A stretch of 64,000 bases of DNA from the NCBI RefSeq assembly GCF_025452195.1, contig NZ_CP104973.1:992001-1056000 (forward strand), written 5' to 3'. This stretch comes from Phyllobacterium zundukense. Its GTDB lineage: Bacteria > Pseudomonadota > Alphaproteobacteria > Rhizobiales > Rhizobiaceae. Position 1 is the stretch's first letter. Every line of letters begins with the position of its first letter. The position numbers and the translations under genes are program-made. The notes beneath the pieces were generated by a model. It was not told the origin of the DNA. It saw only the letters and a program-made list of their open reading frames with translations, and ran no database searches. Positions 48,907-58,812 of the stretch are shown in pieces.

Positions 48907-50097
48907 ATGCGTCAGGCATGGCGATGGTTTGGCCCAAAAGCCGGTGTCTCACTCGATAATGTACGGCAGGCCGGCGCGACCGATATCGTTTCGGCGCTCC
49001 ACGAAGTGCCCATCGGTGAAGCGTGGACAATAGCGCAGGTGCACGAGCGCAAATCACTGATTGAATCAACACCTGCAGGGCGGACGCCGCTGACCTGGTC
49101 GGTCGTCGAGAGCATTCCGATTCCTGATGCGGTGAAGCGCCTCGGCGGTGCTGCCAAGGATGAGATTGCCGCCTGGATCGCCAGCATGGAGGCAGTCGCG
49201 GCAAACGACATCAAGGTCATCTGCTATAACTTCATGCCTGTGGTCGACTGGTGCCGTACCGATCTCGACTATGTCACGCCGACCGGGTCGACGGCCATGC
49301 GCTTCGACCACAACGTCTTCGCTGTATTCGATTTGCACATCCTGCAGCGAAAGGGCGCCGAAAATGATTACTCAGAAGCTGACCGCGAGATTGCCAGCGA
49401 CCTTTATAAAGCCATGGGCGCACCAGAAATCGCTGATCTTACGCGCAATATTGCCAGCGCGCTCCCTGGCTCGACCACTGAACCGCTGACCATACCGGCG
49501 TTCCGCGACAAGCTCGAAACCTATTCCGGCATCGATGCGAACCGGTTGCGTCAGCATCTGGTTGAATTCCTGGCGGCTGTGACACCGGTCGCCGAAAAGC
49601 TGGGTGTCAAGCTGACCCTGCATCCGGATGATCCGCCCCGTTCGCTCTTCGGCCTGCCGCGTATTGCCTCCACCGAGGTGGATTATGCGGCGCTGTTCGA
49701 TGCGGTACCCTCGCCTGCAAATGGCATGTGCTTTTGTACAGGCAGTCTTGGTGTGCGGGCCGACAATGACCTGCCCGAGATCGCCAGGCGCTTTGCTTCG
49801 CGCATTCACTTCACCCATCTGCGGGCGACGACCCGCGAGGGTGATGGCCGCAGCTTCCACGAAGCAGCTCACCTCGAAGGCGACGTGGATATGGTCGCGG
49901 TGTTGCGCAAACTCCTCATCGAAGACCACAAGCGCGACAGGGCCAACAGCATTATTTTCCGCTCCGATCATGGGCACCGCATGCTCGACGATCTGAACAA
50001 GGACGTGACGCCCGGTTATCCGGCAATTGGTCGCCTGCGCGGTCTTGCCGAACTGCGCGGTATCATCCACGCTTTGGATGCCTCCGCGCTCGTATAA
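48907..50097 (+). CDS. uxuA: Mannonate dehydratase
   Basis: 396 residues with GGAGG five bases before the ATG; an out-of-frame ATG at 48903 is ignored. MRQAWRWFGP, CYNFMPVVDWCRTDL and KLTLHPDDPP are family hallmarks with metal-binding histidine and cysteine residues. It dehydrates D-mannonate to 2-keto-3-deoxygluconate. The kinase and aldolase for that product are not in the window. Confidence 0.95.
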   Translation: MRQAWRWFGPKAGVSLDNVRQAGATDIVSALHEVPIGEAWTIAQVHERKSLIESTPAGRTPLTWSVVESIPIPDAVKRLGGAAKDEIAAWIASMEAVAANDIKVICYNFMPVVDWCRTDLDYVTPTGSTAMRFDHNVFAVFDLHILQRKGAENDYSEADREIASDLYKAMGAPEIADLTRNIASALPGSTTEPLTIPAFRDKLETYSGIDANRLRQHLVEFLAAVTPVAEKLGVKLTLHPDDPPRSLFGLPRIASTEVDYAALFDAVPSPANGMCFCTGSLGVRADNDLPEIARRFASRIHFTHLRATTREGDGRSFHEAAHLEGDVDMVAVLRKLLIEDHKRDRANSIIFRSDHGHRMLDDLNKDVTPGYPAIGRLRGLAELRGIIHALDASALV

Positions 50098-50120
50098 TCC
50101 GGGCTGATTTTCTGGTTTTT

Positions 50121-50151
50121 AAAGCCCTGGTTTTCACGAGCCGGGGCTTTT
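50121..50151 (+). terminator. Rho-independent terminator after uxuA
   Basis: AAAGCCCTGG and CCGGGGCTTT flank a ten-base loop, ending in TTTT. Confidence 0.8.
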
Positions 50152-50515
50152 CTACATCCGAAGGTACACCGATTTTTCTACGTATTCGCCAACATGCGGT
50201 CGCCGCTAAATAACTTTGTTAGAATTCATCACATTGTGGCCATATTCTCGGCCGTTGGCAGTCATACCGCATTTAACTGCAAGCATACGTCATCACTTTT
50301 TGAGTCATATTAAGACAAGTTTTTTGAGTAACTTAGACCATATGCTCGATTGATCTCGAGAAAGTTTCCAAAACGGGTCACCTCAAGGCCACATTTCTCC
50401 AAAATAGAGAGAGCTACTCGCTCACGCCACGATCTACTTGCCCGGGGGTCAATCTTTATGCGTGTGTCTTCAGTCCGGCAATTCTGCCGCGGGCTACTCA
50501 AAGTGTGAATTTCAC
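50152..50515. other. Intergenic region before the RlpA-like gene
   Basis: About 360 A+T-rich bases. A 73-codon frame on the minus strand (50310-50531) overlaps the next gene's start and has no ribosome-binding site; I do not accept it as a gene. No RNA structure was recognised. Confidence 0.4.
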
Positions 50516-50875
50516 ATGGTTTCTTTCGCAAGTGTCCGCACGGCGCTTATTTCATCCATCCTTTTTCTGATGTTGGGCGCTGTATCCGCCAGTGCCGGTT
50601 CGGCCTGTGGCGGTGCTTCCTGGTACGCTCTCCATTCCAGAACCGCTTCTGGCGAGAGGATGAATCCCTCCGCTCTCACCGCCGCTCATCGCACCTTGCC
50701 GCTCGGCTCGCGGGTCAAGGTAACCAACCAGCGCAATGGCAAGACGGTCGTAGTACGCATCAACGATCGCGGCCCGTTTGTCAGGGGCCGCATGCTCGAT
50801 CTTTCCAAAGGCGCGGCCGGCCGCCTTGGCTTTATCGGCGCTGGTCACACCAATATCTGCATGGCCCGTTTGTAA
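50516..50875 (+). CDS. RlpA-like double-psi beta-barrel protein
   Basis: 119 residues from ATG 50516. The N-terminus [21 protein letters not shown] is a Sec signal. The mature part has [46 protein letters not shown] and LDLSKGAA, the RlpA core including the catalytic-type aspartates. It has no SPOR domain. It would act on, or bind, peptidoglycan in the periplasm. Confidence 0.9.
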   Translation: MVSFASVRTALISSILFLMLGAVSASAGSACGGASWYALHSRTASGERMNPSALTAAHRTLPLGSRVKVTNQRNGKTVVVRINDRGPFVRGRMLDLSKGAAGRLGFIGAGHTNICMARL

Positions 50876-50965
50876 CTCGCAGGATGTTGATGCCGTCTCG
50901 GCATTGACCTTGATCATTGAACGTGACATCGCCATGTGAACACTCCTAATCCACGGGGACGTTCC

Positions 50966-51907
50966 ATGGCACTCAAAGTCGCGGTCCAGATGGACCATAT
51001 CAAATCGATCCGGATCGCCGGCGATACAACTTTTGCGCTTTGCCTCGAGGCGCAAAAGCGCGGCCATGCACTCTACCACTATACCCCTGACCGGCTCAGT
51101 ATGCGCGACGGCGTGGTTTCTGCGCGCGTTGAAGAACTCAGCGTCCGCGATATCGAAGGCGATTATTATACGCTGGGAGAACAGGTTTCACGCGATCTGT
51201 CGGAAATGGACGTGGTTCTGCTACGCCAGGACCCGCCCTTCGACATGAATTACATCACGACCACGCACATGCTGGAGCGGATCCATCCGAAGACGCTTGT
51301 CGTCAACGATCCTGCCTGGGTGCGCAACAGCCCCGAGAAGATTTTCGTCACCGAGTTTCCCGATCTGATGCCGGAAACACTGATCACCAAGGATCCATTG
51401 GAAATCGCGGCATTCCGCAAGGAATTCGGTGATATCATTCTGAAACCGCTTTATGGCAATGGCGGCGCAGGTGTATTTCACCTGGCCGATGGCGACCGCA
51501 ACTTGACGTCATTGCTGGAAATGTTCGGCCAGATGTTCCGCGAATCGTTCATTGCACAGCGTTATTTGAAAGATGTGCGCTCGGGTGACAAACGTATCAT
51601 CCTGATCGATGGCGAGCCTGTTGGCGCGATCAACCGAGTGCCATCTGAAACCGATTCTCGCTCCAACATGCACGTGGGCGGCCGCGCCGAAAAGACCGAA
51701 CTCACGGATCGTGAACGCGAAATCTGCGCTCGGATCGGTCCGTCCTTGCGAGAGCGCGGCTTCATTCTGGTGGGCATTGACGTGATCGGCGACTATATGA
51801 CCGAGATCAATGTCACTTCTCCGACGGGCGTTCGGGAGGTCAAGCGCTTTGGCGGTGCCGATATTGCCGCGCTGTTTTGGGATGCGGTGGAAGCCAAACG
51901 CCCGTAG
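50966..51907 (+). CDS. gshB: Glutathione synthetase
   Basis: 313 residues from ATG 50966. [43 protein letters not shown] (ATP-grasp) and [13 protein letters not shown] are diagnostic. It joins gamma-glutamylcysteine and glycine. In many rhizobia it directly follows yraN; in this window yraN is at 1.6 kb. Confidence 0.96.
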   Translation: MALKVAVQMDHIKSIRIAGDTTFALCLEAQKRGHALYHYTPDRLSMRDGVVSARVEELSVRDIEGDYYTLGEQVSRDLSEMDVVLLRQDPPFDMNYITTTHMLERIHPKTLVVNDPAWVRNSPEKIFVTEFPDLMPETLITKDPLEIAAFRKEFGDIILKPLYGNGGAGVFHLADGDRNLTSLLEMFGQMFRESFIAQRYLKDVRSGDKRIILIDGEPVGAINRVPSETDSRSNMHVGGRAEKTELTDREREICARIGPSLRERGFILVGIDVIGDYMTEINVTSPTGVREVKRFGGADIAALFWDAVEAKRP

Positions 51908-52021
51908 CTCATCCTTCCGATCTGTTCCCTTATTGTTCTTGTCATGCGGATTGAAGTGTGCTGATGTGTGTTCATCAGCATGCTTCATTTTTTAAACGAC
52001 TGCATTTTCAAGAAAGATTTC

Positions 52022-53551
52022 ATGGTTACCCGCGTTCGTACGGTTGCCTTTCAAGGTATTGAAGCCCAGCCCGTAGATGTGCAGGTGATGATTGCCCCCG
52101 GCAAAATGGGAATGCATATCGTCGGTCTTCCGGACAAGGCAGTCGCCGAAAGCCGGGAACGTGTCCAGGCGGCCTTGCATGCCTCCGGGCTTTCAATGCC
52201 GGTCAAGAAGGTTACGGTGAATCTCGCGCCTGCCGATTTGCCCAAGGAGGGAAGCCATTACGATCTGCCGATCGCCGTGGGGTTGATGGCAGGGCTTGGC
52301 GCCATGCCTGCCGACGCGCTGCAGAATTATGTGGTGCTCGGTGAACTGTCACTTGATGGAACTATTACTCATGTCGCGGGCGTGCTGCCCGCAGCAATTG
52401 CTGCCAACCGACAAGACAAAGGCCTCATATGCCCGGCATCGTGCGGCCCGGAAGCCGCATGGGCCGGCTCCGACATCGACATCCTCGCGCCACGCAGTTT
52501 GATTCAGCTTGCTAATCATTTTCGCGGCACACAAGTCTTGTCGCGTCCTGAGCCGGTCATGCAGACCAGCGCTACAGGACTGCCAGATCTTGCAGATATA
52601 AGAGGCCAGGAAAGTGCGAGGCGCGCGCTCGAGGTCGCCGCAGCGGGCGGACACAACCTCTTGATGATGGGCCCGCCAGGGTCCGGCAAATCCATGCTGG
52701 CGCAGCGTCTGCCCTCTATTCTGCCGCCACTGCTGCCGCGTGAGCTGCTGGATGTCTCGATGATCGCCTCGATCGCGGGTGAACTAATGGGCGGCAAGTT
52801 GACGGACAGGCGGCCATTCCGCGCGCCTCATCACTCGGCGTCCATGGCAGCTATGGTTGGGGGCGGCATTCGAGCAAGGCCGGGGGAAGTCTCGCTGGCC
52901 CACCGCGGCGTACTGTTTCTCGATGAGTTCCCCGAGTTTACGCCGCAAGTCCTTGATTCCCTTCGCCAGCCTTTGGAGACTGGCGAATGCATGATTGCGC
53001 GCGCCAATCACCGTATCTCCTACCCGGCGCAAATCCAGCTTGTCGCGGCTATGAACCCGTGCCGTTGCGGCATGGCCGGGGAACCCGGTCACCAATGTGC
53101 GAGGGGCCCACGATGCCGGCAGGATTATCAGGCAAGGATTTCTGGCCCCCTGCTGGATCGTATCGACATCAGGATTGATGTCCCGTCGGTGAGCGCTAGC
53201 GATCTCATACGCCCGCATTCATCTGAAAGCAGCGCATCCGTCGCTGAACGGGTTGCGCGGGCCCGGGCAATCCAAAAGAGACGTTACGAGGAATTGGGTT
53301 TTCCAACGATCACCACAAACGCGCAGTGCTCCGTTGCTCTGATCGAACAGGTGGCACGACCGGATGGATCCGGTCTTTCCTTGCTTCAACAGGCGAGCGA
53401 GCAAATGCGTTTCTCCGCCCGTGCCTATCATCGCGTGCTGAAAGTTGCGCGGACCCTTGCAGACCTTGACGGACACGAAATCGTCGGGCGCATTCATCTT
53501 GCCGAAGCTATTTCATATCGGATGGGAGCGGACACGATGTCGACAGCTTGA
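52022..53551 (+). CDS. comM: YifB/ComM-type Mg-chelatase-like AAA ATPase
   Basis: 509 residues from ATG 52022. N-terminal domain MVTRVRTVAFQGIEAQPV, Walker A MMGPPGSGKSMLAQRL, APHHSASMAAMVGGG, Walker B GVLFLDEFPEF and the zinc-like MNPCRCGM are present. In other bacteria this helicase promotes branch migration during natural transformation. No competence genes are nearby. Confidence 0.93.
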   Translation: MVTRVRTVAFQGIEAQPVDVQVMIAPGKMGMHIVGLPDKAVAESRERVQAALHASGLSMPVKKVTVNLAPADLPKEGSHYDLPIAVGLMAGLGAMPADALQNYVVLGELSLDGTITHVAGVLPAAIAANRQDKGLICPASCGPEAAWAGSDIDILAPRSLIQLANHFRGTQVLSRPEPVMQTSATGLPDLADIRGQESARRALEVAAAGGHNLLMMGPPGSGKSMLAQRLPSILPPLLPRELLDVSMIASIAGELMGGKLTDRRPFRAPHHSASMAAMVGGGIRARPGEVSLAHRGVLFLDEFPEFTPQVLDSLRQPLETGECMIARANHRISYPAQIQLVAAMNPCRCGMAGEPGHQCARGPRCRQDYQARISGPLLDRIDIRIDVPSVSASDLIRPHSSESSASVAERVARARAIQKRRYEELGFPTITTNAQCSVALIEQVARPDGSGLSLLQQASEQMRFSARAYHRVLKVARTLADLDGHEIVGRIHLAEAISYRMGADTMSTA

Positions 53552-53594
53552 GCAGAGCTAGCTCACGACACGATTTCGTTAACACACACACAAA

Positions 53595-53622
53595 AACTGC
53601 CAGACCTTCCGATCTGGCAGTT
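53595..53622. terminator. Hairpin between comM and the transglutaminase-like peptidase
   Basis: AACTGCCAGA and TCTGGCAGTT form a perfect ten-base stem with an eight-base loop. It lies between converging genes and is preceded by AAAA, so it can end minus-strand transcription best. Confidence 0.7.
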
Positions 53623-53649
53623 CGAATAGATTGACGTCGCTTCGCCCGA

Positions 53650-54261
53650 TTATTGGACCGAACCAACCAGAATATTCGTGGGCGCCTCAATGCTGACCCA
53701 GCGACCCGAATTGTTGGTCGCTTGGCGTTTAAGGTAGGTATATGGGGTTTCTGACCAGTTTTTTACGCCGTCAACAAGGTTGTCGAGGACGAAGTCGCCC
53801 TTGTCAGTGCGGACGGTCAGCACAGCGTGACCTTCGCCATCGGGCTTGCGCACCACGGTAATCAATAGATTGGCCGGAGAAATTCCCGACTGCATCAGAT
53901 CACGGCGCTTCAAAAGGACATAATCCTCGCAATCGCCCACCTTGTCGGGATAGGCCCAATATTCCTCCACGCCGTAGATTTCCATATCCGTCAACGGCTT
54001 GATCTTGTGGTTGTCATTGCTGTTGACGTTGACGATCAACTGCCAGAAATCATGGTTCATCTTTTCAGGCATGACATTCCGGCTGCGGATAGCGCATTCT
54101 TCCGGCAGTCTCTTGCAAAATTCATAATGGCCGATTGGCTGTGATGTCAGACCGCCAGTGGTCATGAATGCTTCGGAGGCAAAAGCGTTTGCGCCAAGCA
54201 TGCCCATGAAGAGCGCCGCGGCGACACCTATGGTCTTTACAACCCCTGCTACCCCGAACAT
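53650..54261 (-). CDS. Transglutaminase-like cysteine peptidase (BTLCP, LapG-type fold)
   Basis: 203 residues. A signal peptide (VGVAAALFMGMLGANAFA) is followed by the Cys-His-Asp triad visible as VGDCEDYVLLKR, EGHAVLTVR and FVLDNLVD. The family includes LapG, the periplasmic protease that releases RTX adhesins. No LapD-like gene is adjacent. A link to the RTX proteins at 40-42.5 kb is speculative. Confidence 0.88.
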   Translation of the reverse strand: MFGVAGVVKTIGVAAALFMGMLGANAFASEAFMTTGGLTSQPIGHYEFCKRLPEECAIRSRNVMPEKMNHDFWQLIVNVNSNDNHKIKPLTDMEIYGVEEYWAYPDKVGDCEDYVLLKRRDLMQSGISPANLLITVVRKPDGEGHAVLTVRTDKGDFVLDNLVDGVKNWSETPYTYLKRQATNNSGRWVSIEAPTNILVGSVQ

Positions 54262-54589
54262 GCTTTACTCCAGCCCCGATCGCTATCCTTAACAAAACGT
54301 TAATGGCGGGAGGGGACGTGAGTCAATCACAATGGCGCCACGATCCAGCCATTGTTAATATATGGTTAAAATTTGAATTTTCGGAACTCCGCAATATTCA
54401 TGAGAGATCATAAGCCGAAAGGAAACCACAATGGCCCGCCGATCCGACGGTGCAAATCGCTGTGATCAAACAAGACAAGCCACTGATTTTTCTCGATTTT
54501 ACAATTCGACGGCCCCCGTGATAAACCGAGGTATCCGATCATAACGCGGCGTCGGTCAGTGTCGTCCCGGTACATCCACCGGCCTAGCG
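54262..54589. other. Intergenic region between peptidase and phaZ genes
   Basis: About 330 bp. It should contain the peptidase promoter (minus strand). A 61-codon minus-strand frame at 54408-54593 has no ribosome-binding site and no family resemblance. Nothing else was recognised. Confidence 0.4.
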
Positions 54590-55861
54590 TCACGCACGCT
54601 TGACGATCGGAGTCACGTTGGTCCTGCGGTTCATTTGTGCGTGATCATTAACGAACTGGACAATGCGTGGAGCAATCTCCGCGCGAAACCGCGAGCCATT
54701 GAATACGCCGTAATGGCCAACCTTCGGTTGCAGGTAATGCATACGCATCTCGTCCGGAATATTGACGCACAGTGTCTGGGCAGCCTTGGTCTGGCCGACG
54801 CCGGAGATATCGTCGTTCTCCCCTTCGACTGTCAGTAGCGCAACATTGCGAATAGCGGCGGGATTGACCGGGAGGCCCCGGTGAGTCATTTCGCCTTTCG
54901 GCAATGCCTGGCGGACGAATACCGTATCCACAGTCTGCAAATAGAATTCCGCGGTCAAATCCATGACCGCGAGGTATTCATCATAGAATTCACGATGCTT
55001 GTCGGCGGAATCGCCATCTTCGTGCACGAGATGCATGAAGAATTCCTTGTGGGCAGTGATGTGGCGATCGAGATTCATACTCATGAAGCCGGACAACTGC
55101 AGGAACCCCGGGTAGACATCACGCATGAACCCGCCATGCGGCCACGGCACCGACATGATTACGTTATCGCGGAACCAGTTGATCCCCTTTTCTTCCGCCA
55201 GCTTGTTGACGGCAGTCGGATTCTTGCGGGTGTCGATCGGCCCGCCCATCAACGTCATGCTGGAAGGAGCGAATCTGTCACCATTGGTCTCCATGATGGA
55301 AACTGCAGCAAGCACCGGAACGGATGGCTGACAGACGGCCACGACATGGGCATCTTCGCCCAATGCATGAAGCATTTCAATAACATAGTCGATATAATCA
55401 TCGAGATCGAATTTACCGTCGCTAAGCGGCACGGTGCGCGCATCGACCCAATCGGTAATATAGACCTCAGCATGCGGCAGCAACGCTTCCACCGTGCCAC
55501 GAAGCAAAGTCGCATAGTGACCCGACATTGGTGCCACCACGAGAATCTTCGGGTCGGCGGGACGTTTGGCACTCAATGCGCGCTTGAAATGGATGACGTT
55601 ACAGAATGGTTTCGACCAGACGATTTTTTCTTTTATGTCTGTTTCGACACCGTCAACGATCGTCGTCGGCAAGCCGAAGGAGGGTTTGCCGTAGCATCGC
55701 GTCGTGCGTTCGAACAGCTCGCACATGGCGGTAACCGAGCGTCCGACCACCGTTTGAGACAATGGATTCAAGGGGTTATCATAGAACAGCTTGGTGGCGT
55801 CGGCGAGTGCGCGATAGGGTTGGAGTGCGGCATGGTTCAGTTCATAGAGCTGATAAAACAT
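54590..55861 (-). CDS. phaZ: Intracellular polyhydroxyalkanoate depolymerase
   Basis: 423 residues of the PHB_depo_C type. Instead of GxSxG the nucleophile lies in AVCQPSVPVLAAV, as usual for this intracellular family. VAPMSGHYATLLRGTVE, TLMGGPIDTR and KVGHYGVFNGSRFR are conserved. It mobilises stored polyhydroxybutyrate in the cytoplasm. Confidence 0.93.
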   Translation of the reverse strand: MFYQLYELNHAALQPYRALADATKLFYDNPLNPLSQTVVGRSVTAMCELFERTTRCYGKPSFGLPTTIVDGVETDIKEKIVWSKPFCNVIHFKRALSAKRPADPKILVVAPMSGHYATLLRGTVEALLPHAEVYITDWVDARTVPLSDGKFDLDDYIDYVIEMLHALGEDAHVVAVCQPSVPVLAAVSIMETNGDRFAPSSMTLMGGPIDTRKNPTAVNKLAEEKGINWFRDNVIMSVPWPHGGFMRDVYPGFLQLSGFMSMNLDRHITAHKEFFMHLVHEDGDSADKHREFYDEYLAVMDLTAEFYLQTVDTVFVRQALPKGEMTHRGLPVNPAAIRNVALLTVEGENDDISGVGQTKAAQTLCVNIPDEMRMHYLQPKVGHYGVFNGSRFRAEIAPRIVQFVNDHAQMNRRTNVTPIVKRA

Positions 55862-56039
55862 CCAATTTCCGATCGATCAACGCAAAGTCAGTTCCAAGAA
55901 CGCCTCCCTTAAATATGAAAGATTTCTTGACTGGTCAGCGACCGTAACCGGTTTCCTCAATATTGCAATGCAACAATGGGATAAGATCGGGTATAAATGT
56001 TCACAACTTCGCGTGCTGGAAACCACGGCCCGCCAGCGA

Positions 56040-56327
56040 TCAAGCGCCTTCGACGACCAGCATCTCTCCATCAGCAACGGTAATGCGAATTGCCTTAGCT
56101 GCTTGATATTCCACAGAATTATAGCAATCGAGGGCGGCCTGAACCGAGGGAAATTCGATGACCACGTTGCGGCCACGAGCCTGACCTTCAAGCACATGGT
56201 ACTGGCCGCCACGAGCCAGGAAATTGGCACCGTATTTCTCAAATGCAGGCTTGGCTGTGGAAATATAGTCCTTGTAGCGTTCCGCGTCCCTGACATCGAT
56301 CCGTGCGATCCAATATCCTTTGGCCAT
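56040..56327 (-). CDS. DUF1330 protein
   Basis: 95 residues from the ATG at 56327 (AGAGGAA upstream). MAKGYWIARIDVRDAERYKD, ARGGQYHVLEG and VVIEFPS are typical of the DUF1330 dimeric alpha/beta-barrel family. Function unknown. Confidence 0.88.
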   Translation of the reverse strand: MAKGYWIARIDVRDAERYKDYISTAKPAFEKYGANFLARGGQYHVLEGQARGRNVVIEFPSVQAALDCYNSVEYQAAKAIRITVADGEMLVVEGA

Positions 56328-56447
56328 TTCCTCTACCTTCCACAATCAAATTACACCAGCAGGTTGATATTCTTACCCCAGTTCCGGGTGTTCATGCGCC
56401 AGAATCAAACAATTCTTGTCCCAATTTCAGGCAAAGTCGCCCAATCT

Positions 56448-57161
56448 TCACCCCATCCCAGCACTTACGCCAGCCATTTCTGCAAGAATTGCCTTGGCGG
56501 CCGATTTCCGGTCTGAAGCGCCGACGATCGGCCGGCCAATCACCAGATGGCTTGCTCCGGAGCGCAGCGCATCGGCTGGTATCATCACCCGCTTCTGATC
56601 GCCCGCGTCGGCACCGGCCGGACGGATTCCGGGTGTGACGATTGCCAGCTCCGGTCCGACGATCTTGCGGACGGCGGCGGCTTCCGTTGCCGCACAGACG
56701 ATCCCGCCCATTCCCGCCTGAAGCGCCTGCTCGGCTCGGATGAGGACCAGCGTATGGGGATCGTGCTCGTAGCCTGCATCGGCCAGGTCCTGCTCGTCCA
56801 TCGAAGTCAGCACCGTTACACCGAGAAGACAAAGGTCCGATCCCCTGGCTGCCTCGACGGCCGCCCTCATCGCCTTGGGGTAGGCGTGCAAGGTGAGCAT
56901 GGAAACGCCCATCCTGACGATGTTCTCGACGCCTTTGGCGACGGTATTGTCTATGTCGAGAAGTTTCATGTCGAGAAAGACTTTCTTGCCCGAACTGACA
57001 AGTTCGCTGGCAAAGCCAAGGCCGCCGGCAAATGCCAGCTGATAGCCGATCTTGTAGAATGACACCGTATCGCCAAGTTCGGCGACCGCCTGTTCGGCTG
57101 CTTTCAATGTCGGCACATCAAGTCCGACGATCAGGCGCTCGCGCAAGGCCGCATCCGTCAT
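56448..57161 (-). CDS. pyrF: Orotidine 5'-phosphate decarboxylase
   Basis: 237 residues. [17 protein letters not shown], the catalytic [13 protein letters not shown] and [17 protein letters not shown] are intact. It makes UMP in pyrimidine synthesis. Confidence 0.95.
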   Translation of the reverse strand: MTDAALRERLIVGLDVPTLKAAEQAVAELGDTVSFYKIGYQLAFAGGLGFASELVSSGKKVFLDMKLLDIDNTVAKGVENIVRMGVSMLTLHAYPKAMRAAVEAARGSDLCLLGVTVLTSMDEQDLADAGYEHDPHTLVLIRAEQALQAGMGGIVCAATEAAAVRKIVGPELAIVTPGIRPAGADAGDQKRVMIPADALRSGASHLVIGRPIVGASDRKSAAKAILAEMAGVSAGMG

Positions 57162-57223
57162 GACAACTCACCCTTTTTGTTGATCGAACCTCAATCGCAC
57201 AGATCAACCGGATAGGAAATATG

Positions 57224-57808
57224 CTAGCGGCGAGAAATGGCGAATCTCGTTTGATCGATCAAGGATTGGCACGTGCGCTGCATCGATTTGGCAGTTCGCT
57301 CATCCTTGAACGAACCATCCTCGGCGAATGCGTCCTGGGCGCGCGGCACCGAACATTGTTCCGTAATGATCTGGGTGCCAACATTCATCATGACGGAGCG
57401 CAGGTGATAGAGGCCGCGAGCACCTGCGAAATTGCCGTCCGAAGACGAGCACAGCGCCACGACCTTTCCGGCATAGGGCTTCAGCGGCTTGTCGCCGTCC
57501 TTCGAGATGCGGCTGACCCAATCGATGGTATTCTTCACAAGCGGCGGGATCGACGAGTTATATTCCGGCGATGCGATCAAAATGCCATCATGCGCGGCGA
57601 ACAGCCGGCCAAGTTTCATGGCATTTTCCGGAATGCCTTTTTCCTGTTCCAGATCCTGATCCATGAGCGGCAGCGGATAGTCGATCAGTGCAATCCGTGT
57701 GACATCGGCGCCAAGTTCCACCAGCGTCCTGACTGCAACATTCGCAACCTGGCCACTAAAGGCGCCCGTACGATTCGAGCCCGCGAAAACAAGAATTTTC
57801 GGCAGCAT
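57224..57808 (-). CDS. NADPH-dependent FMN reductase family protein (ChrR-like)
   Basis: 194 residues of a flavodoxin fold. VFAGSNRTGAFSG binds FMN phosphate, and SPEYNSSIPPLVKNTIDW is the family signature. It may be a quinone or metal reductase; the substrate is unknown. Confidence 0.9.
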   Translation of the reverse strand: MLPKILVFAGSNRTGAFSGQVANVAVRTLVELGADVTRIALIDYPLPLMDQDLEQEKGIPENAMKLGRLFAAHDGILIASPEYNSSIPPLVKNTIDWVSRISKDGDKPLKPYAGKVVALCSSSDGNFAGARGLYHLRSVMMNVGTQIITEQCSVPRAQDAFAEDGSFKDERTAKSMQRTCQSLIDQTRFAISRR

Positions 57809-57856
57809 TGAGTCCCCTCTGAGGAGTTTATCAGATTACGGCGAAACTATAGGAGA

Positions 57857-58453
57857 TCAATCGACCCGGCGGTAGACCCACAAACGCGCCGGCGGCACAT
57901 TACGGATGATGAAATCGAGATGTTCGATCTTGTAATTGCCACGCCCGGCCGGAACCGGCGACATCGGCCCATAGGTGATCTGCACAATCGGACGGCCATG
58001 CGGAATACGGCGCAGCAAATCTTCGATGATCTTGACGCGGTCACCGACGGGGAAATTCAAAAGCGGTACGGCTGAAACGACCGAATCGAATTTCTGCTCG
58101 CGTTTGTCGCCAAGGGTCACGTCCAGGTCGAAGGCATCGCCCTCGATGATATTCACGCCGGGAAAATCCTCGCGCAAATGCTCGGCAAAATCCGCTGAAT
58201 ATTCGACGCTGTAGAGTTTGGACGGAGCAACACCGCGATCGAGAATTGCGCGGGTGATAACGCCGGTGCCCGGCCCCAGCTCAAGCACGGGAAGGCCCGA
58301 GTGCGGGTTGACGACACTGGCCATGCGGCGCGCGGTAATGGAACTTGTCGGCAGGATCGAGCCCACGGCCTTGGGGCCATGCATCCATCCCTTGAAGAAC
58401 CGGATCTCCTCGCCGAACTTTTCGGCCAGTTTTTTTCCCAAGGGTCGTGACAT
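57857..58453 (-). CDS. pmtA: Class I SAM methyltransferase, PmtA-type phosphatidylethanolamine N-methyltransferase
   Basis: 198 residues from the ATG at 58453; the open frame upstream is repeat DNA. VLELGPGTGVITRAIL is the SAM-binding motif; AVPLLNFPVG and QITYGPMSPVP match the rhizobial PmtA group. It would methylate phosphatidylethanolamine to phosphatidylcholine. KsgA-like enzymes share the fold but not the C-terminus. The position beside dnaJ is usual in this group. Confidence 0.82.
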   Translation of the reverse strand: MSRPLGKKLAEKFGEEIRFFKGWMHGPKAVGSILPTSSITARRMASVVNPHSGLPVLELGPGTGVITRAILDRGVAPSKLYSVEYSADFAEHLREDFPGVNIIEGDAFDLDVTLGDKREQKFDSVVSAVPLLNFPVGDRVKIIEDLLRRIPHGRPIVQITYGPMSPVPAGRGNYKIEHLDFIIRNVPPARLWVYRRVD

Positions 58454-58476
58454 CCCGCTTATCCTCCGTCGCAGCA

Positions 58477-58748
58477 AGAGCAAATTTTGCCTATGGAGAA
58501 CCAGTTCTGTTTCTCGGATGGCGAGACAATTCACTAGGAAGGTGGCGAGGCCGATGTTTTTCCATCGGACGAAGCCGCCTGACAAAGTGGGTGTCCGCCA
58601 GCCGGAAACCCGAAGGGCCGGGTGAATGTGCTTCAAATCCTTCGGGCTTTGGCTTCGTCCGATGGATAAACATCGGCCTCGCCAAATCCCTCGACCTTGA
58701 ACCACATTCCCTCCGGCAGAACGGCTCTCAATAGGCAAAACTTGCTCT
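58477..58748. repeat. Long palindromic intergenic repeat, family A, copy 2
   Basis: About 272 bp with ends AGAGCAAATTTTGC and CAAAACTTGCTCT. It aligns with 9639-9911 in the same order over its whole length with scattered differences. It separates pmtA from dnaJ and probably contains or displaces the pmtA promoter. Confidence 0.85.
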
Positions 58749-58812
58749 GGACAAGTTTATGACGCAACCTATGGCGGAAGCAAGACCGACACCCGGAAAA
58801 GTTCCAATAAAA

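Noticed and set aside
50310..50531. 73-codon minus-strand frame
   Set aside because: It overlaps the start of the RlpA-like gene, has no ribosome-binding site and no recognisable domain.
54408..54593. 61-codon minus-strand frame between the peptidase and phaZ genes
   Set aside because: No ribosome-binding site, atypical composition and overlap with the phaZ end.
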